41,688 nucleotides of DNA from Actinopolyspora xinjiangensis (GTDB lineage: Bacteria; Actinomycetota; Actinomycetes; Mycobacteriales; Pseudonocardiaceae). How positions within the stretch are numbered: the stretch's first letter is position 1; each line of letters opens with the position of its first letter. Where the stretch lies: positions 1 to 41,688 of the forward strand of contig NZ_FNJR01000022.1 in the NCBI RefSeq assembly GCF_900104475.1. The letters are read 5' to 3'. Both the position numbers and the translations under genes were made by a program. The notes beneath the pieces were generated by a model. It had not been told where the DNA came from. It saw only the letters and a list, made by a program, of their open reading frames with translations, and searched no databases. This document shows, one piece after another, positions 34,753 through 41,688 of the stretch.

Positions 34753-36191
34753 GCGCGTGCCCCAGGTTCAACGTAGATCAGCCGCCTCTTGCCGGAGACG
34801 AGGGTGTCAAAGTCCTCGGTCTCGACGACCTCGACGCGCACCCACGCGTATTCAAACAGCGTAGGCAGGCCCTCGGTGAATCCGCGGATCAGCGGGTTGT
34901 CCGTACCATGCGTCGGGTCGGACAACTGAACCCGTAGCTGCACCAAGTCGGGGGCAACCTGAACAATCTGGTATTGCCGCACGTTGGACTCGGCGACGAC
35001 CAGAGTGCTATCGCACAGACCGAGCACTACGTCGGATGGAACTGTCCTGTTCGGACCGTCTTGCAGACCCTCGTCCTCCCGACCTCGGAAGGAGTCGATG
35101 GTGCGGAAGGTCGTCCCGCACTCGCAAGCGTTCGTGCCCCTGTCCTCCAGCCGTACCACGTCGCCTTGCTCGTAGCGGATAAACGGCATGACGAAGTTGC
35201 CGAGCGAGGTTCCTACCAGCCGCCCGAACCCCTGATCGTCCGGGTTGGCGACCTCCAGGTAGGCGCTGTCCTCCACCAAATGATAACGGCGATCGCGGCA
35301 CTCGTGAGCGATCAACGACAGCTCCTCGGAAGAGTACTCGTCGAGCACCGGCACGCCGAAGACCTCAGAATAGCGTTGCCGCTCCTCGCGGCTGCTGCGC
35401 TCAGAGTTGGTTCCGACCGCCACGACGCCGAACTGGTCAAGTGCCACGTTTTCGGCAGCGAGCCGCTGCAGGTAACTCGGGAAAGAAAGCACCAAGCGTG
35501 GGCGCACCTCCGACAAGTGCTGAAGCAACAAGTCGGTCGGGGTCTCCTGAGAAACGGTTACAAAGGGATATTCCCCCAGCAGGGAAGTGAAACGCTCAGC
35601 GGCGAAATAGACACCGTACCGCCAATCATCACTGGCTAACTCATCGCCAAGATACAATTCACAGTGGCGCATGTAGAGCATCGCACGGTAATCGACGCTG
35701 GCGTCGTCTTGATATATGGTCAGATTCAGGCCGCTGGATCCCGAGGTACGCGCCGAATGCAGCCTGTGAGCTCTCGTGGGATCAGCGCTCAACTGCGGGC
35801 CGACCTCGGCCTCGACGAGCATCTGCTTGGAGACCACGGGCAGTTGCTCGAAGTCCGACCAAGACACTACCGCACCCGGTTCGAACCCTGCGGCCGAGTA
35901 CAGGTCACGGTAAAAGGGTATGGTGGCGTAAGCGAAGTCAACTAGTTTCCGGACCCACTCCAGCTGCCACTCCGAGATCTGCTCGGGGTCCGCGCCGACA
36001 CGGGCGTGGAGCCGTTGCCGATCATGCTTCCACTTGCGCAGTAGCCGCAATTGAGTGGCCGGAGTTTCACGGACCGCGCGGTCGTTGCGGCGTAAATACG
36101 GTCCGATCCGATCGTTTGTCGTCGCCTCGGCCTCGACATCCCGGACTACGGTGTCACCCAGGAGCGAACCGGACGTTCGTGAGAGAATCAT
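34749..36191 (-). CDS. PaaK/F390-synthetase-type adenylate-forming enzyme
   Basis: A 480-residue protein starting at ATG 36191, with AAGGAA upstream. It matches the phenylacetate-CoA ligase / coenzyme F390 synthetase branch of the ANL superfamily: IPFYRDLYSAAG, the phosphate-binding RTSGSSG (148-154), LDEYSSEEL and MPFIRYEQGDVVRL. It also has a Cys-containing block (CECGTTFRTIDSFRGRED) typical of that branch. These enzymes activate an acid as acyl-AMP and pass it to CoA, an amine or a carrier. No carrier protein is encoded in the window, so direct amide formation or CoA ligation is more likely (inference). The N-terminal 40 residues are extra relative to compact PaaK proteins. Confidence 0.82.
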   Translation of the reverse strand: MILSRTSGSLLGDTVVRDVEAEATTNDRIGPYLRRNDRAVRETPATQLRLLRKWKHDRQRLHARVGADPEQISEWQLEWVRKLVDFAYATIPFYRDLYSAAGFEPGAVVSWSDFEQLPVVSKQMLVEAEVGPQLSADPTRAHRLHSARTSGSSGLNLTIYQDDASVDYRAMLYMRHCELYLGDELASDDWRYGVYFAAERFTSLLGEYPFVTVSQETPTDLLLQHLSEVRPRLVLSFPSYLQRLAAENVALDQFGVVAVGTNSERSSREERQRYSEVFGVPVLDEYSSEELSLIAHECRDRRYHLVEDSAYLEVANPDDQGFGRLVGTSLGNFVMPFIRYEQGDVVRLEDRGTNACECGTTFRTIDSFRGREDEGLQDGPNRTVPSDVVLGLCDSTLVVAESNVRQYQIVQVAPDLVQLRVQLSDPTHGTDNPLIRGFTEGLPTLFEYAWVRVEVVETEDFDTLVSGKRRLIYVEPGARA

Positions 36192-36277
36192 CGTATTCCT
36201 TCGTATTTGGCAGTTGCCGCGCTAAAGGTCCGAGCACCCGTAGCGACGGCAGCACAGTAAAGAGTGATGCGCCGGGC

Positions 36278-37552
36278 TCAGACGTGCGCGGACACAGGGC
36301 CGAATCCGGCTGACGTATCCAGGCTGTCAAACCGCAGCCGATGCAGCCCGATGCCGACAGCCTGCTCGAACATTTCAACCTTGGCGTTGGCTCTGGCCAC
36401 GAATTCCTCGGCGGTCGGTGCTGTCAACACCGCGAACCCGAGCCGGACGAAGAAGTCGTCCGGCGTGGTGAGCACGACTTTGCCCGGCCCGCACTCGATG
36501 AAGCTTTCCCCCAACTCGGCCCGCAGTTCTGCAGGGGGGAACGCTTCGGGAACCATGCCCGGCTCGCGGGGGACGAAGAACACAATTCCCACTCCGGGAT
36601 CCGACGTGCGTGGGTATGACACAGGGCGGCCCAGATACTCTAGTAGCAGGCTGCGCCCGGTCGCGCGGCGGTGCAGATACGGAATCTTGTCCCCGCCCAT
36701 CCTGGCCCCGAGCTCGATTGGCGTCAGGCTTGCGTTGTCGGCCATGAACTCGAAGTGGAAAATCGATGAGTCCAGCCCGACCGCGCGCACAGCCGCAGTG
36801 AACAGCTCCCGCTGCGCTTCGGTAACGTCGACCCCTCGAGCACAGAACTGGCCCAGCTCTTCGAAGAAGGGGGGTTCCGTCTTGAACTTCGTGGTTAGCC
36901 CCGTAGCAACCGTCTTACCGTCGTGGGTATAGCCTTCGACGCTGTACTCGACGCCGCGAACGACCTGCTCAACGACATAGCGGTCGGCCTTGGCGTTGTT
37001 GTCCCTGCCAAAGTATTCAGTCAGTTGTTCGTGCGACCCGATCATTTCGACGCCGATGCTGGAATGCCCTTGCTCCGGCTTGATGATTAGAGGAAAGGTA
37101 AGGTCGGTCGCGAGTAACTCGGCAGGTTCCCCGACTTGGTTATTTGGAGTAGCCAGCCCGGCATCGGCAAACGCCCGCCGCATAAGATACTTGCTACGCA
37201 CCGCGCGCATCCGCTCCGGATCCGAGAACGCGATCCCCAGGAACTGCGAGAACTCCGCGGTCCATGACAAGAGACTCTCGATATAGCACAGACTCCTGTC
37301 GAACTGCGTGTCCGCGATCTGGTCAGCCAACCGTTCGGCCTCCTGCTCCGGCGGCCGTTCGAAGTCGACATACAGCATGCGTTCGATGAGATTTGCCTCT
37401 CCAGGTTCCAGCTCCTCGTCGTCGCACAGATACACCCGAACTCCGGCGTCCCGCAACTCTTCGAGAGCGTAGCCGCGGTAGGCGCTATAGCCCTTGCCTA
37501 CTACGAGAATGGCTAAATCGTCATCTTTCAAAGCTTGACTTGTCTCGCCCAT
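36278..37552 (-). CDS. ATP-grasp ligase (first gene of the biosynthetic run)
   Basis: A 424-residue protein from ATG 37552; a TTG directly before it at 37555 is an alternative start, and AAGGA lies very close upstream. It has an N-terminal Rossmann-like domain (AILVVGKGYSAYRGYALEEL) and an ATP-grasp core: PLIIKPEQGHSSIGVEM (K148), VVEQVVRGVEYSVEG, FHFEFM (E248) and TPIELGARMGGDKIP (E260, R264). These are the ATP- and Mg-binding residues of amino-acid and dipeptide ligases. It differs clearly from the second ATP-grasp protein at 24780-25988, so the two probably make different amide bonds. It is separated from the next gene by 86 bases and lies behind the candidate promoter and operators at 37617-37664. 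Confidence 0.83.
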   Translation of the reverse strand: MGETSQALKDDDLAILVVGKGYSAYRGYALEELRDAGVRVYLCDDEELEPGEANLIERMLYVDFERPPEQEAERLADQIADTQFDRSLCYIESLLSWTAEFSQFLGIAFSDPERMRAVRSKYLMRRAFADAGLATPNNQVGEPAELLATDLTFPLIIKPEQGHSSIGVEMIGSHEQLTEYFGRDNNAKADRYVVEQVVRGVEYSVEGYTHDGKTVATGLTTKFKTEPPFFEELGQFCARGVDVTEAQRELFTAAVRAVGLDSSIFHFEFMADNASLTPIELGARMGGDKIPYLHRRATGRSLLLEYLGRPVSYPRTSDPGVGIVFFVPREPGMVPEAFPPAELRAELGESFIECGPGKVVLTTPDDFFVRLGFAVLTAPTAEEFVARANAKVEMFEQAVGIGLHRLRFDSLDTSAGFGPVSAHV

Positions 37553-37616
37553 CAATCCTTGCCTAGCTGATTCTGTTGCTTGGGCACTTTGTCACGGCAT
37601 ATGCGCACCAAAAAGA

Positions 37617-37664
37617 CAAATCGACGATTTGTTATTTATGTCACAAGTTATTGTGAGGGTGCAA
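37617..37664 (-). promoter_or_regulatory. Candidate promoter with two perfect dyad operators for the biosynthetic run
   Basis: Read on the minus strand there is a -35-like TTGCAC (37664-37659), 18 bases, then a -10-like CATAAA (37640-37635), about 80 bases before the first ATP-grasp gene. The spacer holds the perfect inverted repeat TCACAA-N4-TTGTGA (37641-37656). A second perfect palindrome, CAAATCG-N-CGATTTG (37617-37631), covers the expected transcription start. Two dyads placed like this suit repressor sites. No regulator gene is encoded in the cluster. The region is markedly A/T-rich compared with the rest of the window. Confidence 0.45.
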
Positions 37665-37989
37665 CATGGCAGTATGGATATTGCTTGTTATTAAATTGTT
37701 TTATCGCGTTTTTCCCAGTTGGGCCTTCAGGGTGGGGCGCGAGATGGACGCAGCCGCACGCCCGATCTCTTGCGACAGCAGCTGGGTATGGTTCGGCAAG
37801 TTCGTGGCCCACGAAGCGGCGTACTATGAAGTCGCCCCCATGTGTCTGGAGGCTTCAGTCCTTGGGAAGGATGAGGTCTCATGTCGTGAAACACGTCGCG
37901 GAGATATCCGCCGGAGCCGCGTGAGCGCGCGGTTCGCATGTTCGGTGAGGTGCGGGGCAGCACGAGTCGGAGTGGGCGGCGATGGCCGA
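37665..37989. other. Intergenic stretch between biosynthetic promoter and IS3 remnant
   Basis: No supported gene. The first 60 bases are A/T-rich like the promoter region; the rest returns to high GC. Open frames of 114-172 codons run through it, but they continue into the IS3 remnant in a non-transposase frame and have no recognisable domain. It may contain rearranged DNA left by insertion-sequence activity. Confidence 0.4.
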
Positions 37990-38890
<901 letters not shown>

Positions 38891-38891
<1 letters not shown>

Positions 38892-39125
38892 GCTGGTGTT
38901 GAGTTTGGTGGCGACGTGGTCGAGGTCGGTTTGGGTGAGGTTGGTGCGTTTGGGTAGGTATTGGCGAAGGAGTCCGTTGGTGTTTTCGTTGCTGCCCCGC
39001 AGCCAGGGAGTGCCGGGTGGGCAGAAGTAGACGGGGATGCCTGAGTCGATGGTGAATTGGGCATGTTGGGCCATTTCTTTGCCTTGACCCCAGGTGAGGG
39101 TTTTCCACAGGTCGGGGTGGGGGCA
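38891..39125 (-). pseudogene. IS30-family transposase fragment
   Basis: Minus-strand reading gives WKTLTWGQGKEMAQHAQF, IPVYFCPPGTPWLRGSNENT, NGLLRQYLPKRTNLTQTDL and HVATKLNT. This is the typical C-terminal catalytic core of IS30 transposases, including the second Asp region and the PWLRGSNENTNG block with the Glu. Both ends are missing: the N-terminus is lost beyond about 39120 and the last residues are cut at the IS3 junction. Confidence 0.8.
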
Positions 39126-39315
39126 GTCACCGATCCGGCGTGCATCAACCTTCGGTAACCGAAGGAAGCACACCGGCTCCCCGCGCCCGCATTCTTACCC
39201 GACGGAGTGATCCCCTACCCGGACCTTGACCGCTACGCTGAAATTCCCAATTGGAAACACTGGCCGAACACAGCTGACTCTTTCCGCAGAGCACGATCAG
39301 AGGAGACACCATCCG

Positions 39316-40425
39316 ATGAACGCGCCACTCTCTCTGGTCGGAGCGGAGCGCGCGGACGGAGCGTCCGTCCGGTTGGGGGTTCTCGTCCCGTTGACGCGGC
39401 CCGGCTGGGTCGAGGCGGGCCGACACCTGCTTGCGGGAATCGAGCTGGCCGTTCGCGAGGTCAACAACAGCGGTGGGATCGACGACAGACCACTGGAACT
39501 GGTGGTCCGGGACACTGCGGCCGATCCTGGTCGGGCCGCGGCGGCCGTGGACGAACTGGTGGACTCAGGAGTGACCGCTGTAGTTGGCGAGTACCACAGC
39601 GTCGTCGCTCAGAGCGTCGCCGCGAGGGCTCACACCCTCGGTGTGCCGTACCTCTGCTCGTCGGCGGTGCTCGACGCGCTCACCGACGAGTCGACGGAGT
39701 GGGTCGCGCGGTTGGCCCCGGCTCAGTCCCACGGATGGCGGATCTACGCGGATTTCCTCCGCCGCGTGGGCCGGGAACGGATCGCCGTGGCGACCCAGCC
39801 GAGCGTCTACTGGGCATTCGGCACCCGCATACTGCGCGAGCACCTAGCTCCCGACGGCACCGTCATCGAGCTCGACACGAGTGCGCTCACCACGAATGCC
39901 TTGTGCGATGCCATCGTCGAGCACGGTGCGACAGCGCTCCTTCTGCTGGTCGGTCACCCGGAGCCGGCGGTGCCGATCGTCCGGGCCGTCCGGGGCGACC
40001 GGAGACTCACGGAGATCTTGCTCGGCGCTCCAGCTGGACAACCTGAGTTCGGTGAATGGGCGGCGATACTGGGGGAGGAAGGTGCCGGGATACCGTTCCT
40101 GCGCTACCTGCCCGAGTGCCTCGGCCCGCTCGGTGACCGTGTCGGGAAGAAGCTCCGCGAGCGGTTGGGCGAAGCACCGTCCTTCGTCGCCTTCGAAGGC
40201 TGGGACACCGTCACCGTCCTCGCCGCGGTGCTGCGTTCCTACGGCACCGATCCGGCGACCATCGCGGAGTCGTGGCCGCTTGTGGAGGTCGAGGGTACGC
40301 GCGGGCCGATCCGGTTCTCCCGTACGTCGGGCATCACGACTTGGCAGTGGGCCTGGCCACCGGTCCAGGTCGTTGATCGGGCTCCGGCAGAACCCGACCG
40401 GTTACGAATCCTCCACATCGGCTGA
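39316..40425 (+). CDS. Substrate-binding-type protein (periplasmic-binding fold, type 1) without signal peptide
   Basis: A 369-residue protein; ATG 39316 is chosen for the AGAGGAG site upstream, though the frame is open back to 39226. It has the two-lobed fold of branched-chain amino-acid/amide receptors: VRLGVLVPLTRPGWVEAGRH, LLAGIELAVREVNNSGGIDD, LVVRDTAADPGRAAAAVDEL and VTAVVGEYHS. No signal peptide or lipobox precedes it, and no ABC permease or ATPase gene lies nearby. It may therefore be a cytosolic sensor of the AmiC type or an orphan binding protein. It lies between IS remnants and its link to the biosynthetic genes is unclear. Confidence 0.78.
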   Translation: MNAPLSLVGAERADGASVRLGVLVPLTRPGWVEAGRHLLAGIELAVREVNNSGGIDDRPLELVVRDTAADPGRAAAAVDELVDSGVTAVVGEYHSVVAQSVAARAHTLGVPYLCSSAVLDALTDESTEWVARLAPAQSHGWRIYADFLRRVGRERIAVATQPSVYWAFGTRILREHLAPDGTVIELDTSALTTNALCDAIVEHGATALLLLVGHPEPAVPIVRAVRGDRRLTEILLGAPAGQPEFGEWAAILGEEGAGIPFLRYLPECLGPLGDRVGKKLRERLGEAPSFVAFEGWDTVTVLAAVLRSYGTDPATIAESWPLVEVEGTRGPIRFSRTSGITTWQWAWPPVQVVDRAPAEPDRLRILHIG

Positions 40426-40863
40426 GTTCGTTACTCAACTTCACCAGTCTGCTACGAAGCGATAGTGCTGGTCACAGCGATGAGTGGCCCTGACCGGACC
40501 GTTCGGAACTCGCCCGATCAGACTGCGTATCGCCAGCTTCCCTTCTCCGGACGAACATGCGACGCGATGTGGGGTGGAAGCATATGACGCGGTGCGTCAG
40601 GGTCTTCCTCTGGATCATCAAATGAGGTCTACAACGGAAGTACACCACTCAAGACTTCAAGATCTCTGTCTGGACTGTTGGCATCAGTGGGTGATCCATT
40701 TCGGATCTTGACAGATGCCTCGTCGATTCGTTCAGCCGACAGTCGAGTGGCAGCGAGTTCCTTTTGGCGTCTTGCGTGCGTGCTCCCACTGGCCAGGTCG
40801 GCACTGCTCCGCTGTGTCCTGGTGTCCCTTCAATCTTCCTTCTTCGTCGACTATATCTTTCGG
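40426..40863. other. Intergenic stretch without recognised gene
   Basis: Between the binding-protein gene and the last transposase remnant I find no convincing gene, RNA or repeat. A TTGACA hexamer lies at about 40708, but no -10 element is found at a suitable distance. The short frames present have no ribosome site or recognisable domain. Confidence 0.4.
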
Positions 40864-41688
40864 AGGTCCCAGTAAGAGCCCTTAACACGTTGGTGGTGCC
40901 GGGCTGGGGTGATCGTGGGGGGTGGCTGTGCTGTGGGGGCTCGGATGGGTTGTGGGGGCGGGTCGAGCCGTTGGTGCCGGTGTGTCCGGCGAGTCGGGCG
41001 GGGCCGAAGCTGTTGCCGGATCGGCAGGTGGTGCAGCCCATCCTGGTCGTGCTGGTCACCGGTGTCGGGTGGGAGGACCTGCCGCAGGGGGTTGGGGTTC
41101 GGCTCGGGGATGACGTGCTGGCGGTGCCTGCGGGAGTGGCAGGAGGCAGGGGGTGTCGAGTGGCTCCACGAGGTGCTGCTGGCCGAACTCGACGCGGCCG
41201 GGCAGATCGAGTGGTCGCGGGCGTGTGTGGACGCCTCGCACGTTCGCGCCAAAAAAGGGGGGCGCGGCCGCGGGGCCGAGCCTCGTTGATCGGGGCACAA
41301 CCGGCTCGACGCGCCACCTGATCTGCGAGGGCGGCGGTGTTCCGCTGGCCACCCTCTCCTCACTGGTGGCAACCGGCACGACATCACCCCACTGCTGTCG
41401 TTGGTCGAGAAGGTCCCGCCGGTACGCGGGCGACGCGGGCGACCGCGCCGCACACTCGACGTGCTCGTCGCGGACCGCGGCTACGACCACGACACCTATC
41501 GTGCCCACCTGCGAAATCGAGGTATACAACCGTTCATCAGTCGACGTACAACCCGTGACACCAACCAGCCCGTTCGCTGGGTCGTCGAACACACCCCGGC
41601 ACTGCGACACCAGTTCCGACGCCCGGCAACCCGATGACAACGCCGCACCGACCTCCACCACGACTTCCACACCCTGCCCACCAGCCTC
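40864..41688 (+). pseudogene. IS5-family transposase remnant, frameshifted, runs off the window
   Basis: The transposase is spread over several frames: LWGRVEPLVPVCPAS and LLPDRQVVQPILVVLVTGVG; then LGFGSGMTCWRCLREWQEAG and WLHEVLLAELDAAGQIEWSR with CVDASHVRAKKGG (first Asp); then HLICEGGGVPLA. The last part is RGRRGRPRRTLDVLVADRGY (second Asp), HDTYRAHLRNRGIQPFI and VRWVVEHTPALRHQFRR, with the Glu in VVEHT. The expected WVVERTIAWLHGFRRL ending is altered, and a tail RRTDLHHDFHTL follows in a further frame to the window edge. At least four frame changes make it non-functional. The left end is probably near 40864. Confidence 0.78.

Noticed and set aside
40700-40740. TTGACA promoter upstream of the last transposase remnant
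   Set aside because: No -10-like hexamer at 16-19 bases, and no intact downstream gene.

Overview
The window is high-GC DNA from an actinomycete, probably a member of the Pseudonocardiales. Evidence is the strong G/C bias at third codon positions, the GTG/ATG starts with purine-rich ribosome sites, a MAB_1171c-type membrane-protein remnant and actinobacterial insertion-sequence types. It is accessory DNA: two gene modules lie between decayed insertion sequences.

Left flank and module 1 (1-21148). A truncated membrane-protein gene is cut by an IS5-family element (422-1449) with clear inverted repeats and a CTAG target duplication. Next come a subtilisin-family protease gene broken by two frameshifts and an intact beta-propeller-like gene. 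Facing them is a minus-strand pair: an ECF-like sigma factor followed by a protein with the R / S-T / Q-x-E signature of cholera-toxin/pierisin-type ADP-ribosyltransferases. Diverging from the sigma gene is a plus-strand operon of eight genes (6472-21148). It encodes a 1468-residue DUF6603-type protein, large uncharacterised proteins of 758 and 1247 residues, two diverged tandem paralogues with Ig-like segments, two smaller unknown proteins and a secreted ricin-B-type lectin. I do not recognise this set as a described system. A toxin or effector system is an inference from the ADP-ribosyltransferase, lectin and protease neighbours.

IS-rich junction (21149-24545). It holds a stretch without convincing genes, a degenerate tRNA-like sequence on the minus strand, an IS256-family remnant with recognisable ends and an IS5-family remnant.

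Module 2 (24780-37555, minus strand). A compact, mostly overlapping run of ten genes looks like a biosynthetic cluster for a small peptide or modified amino acid made without a modular NRPS. In transcription order it encodes: ATP-grasp ligase, PaaK/F390-type adenylate-forming enzyme, dipeptide epimerase-like enolase-superfamily enzyme, SHMT-like PLP enzyme, class I/II aminotransferase, D-2-hydroxyacid-dehydrogenase-like protein, FAD-linked oxidase, unknown protein, MATE exporter and a second ATP-grasp ligase. An AT-rich leader upstream holds two perfect dyads, one exactly within the spacer of a candidate promoter.

Right flank (37665-41688). IS3 and IS30 remnants are joined to each other. An intact orphan substrate-binding-type protein without a signal peptide follows, then a third IS5-family remnant that runs off the window. 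Frameshifts are concentrated in the transposases and the protease, while the two long modules stay open. This suggests real decay more than general sequencing error.
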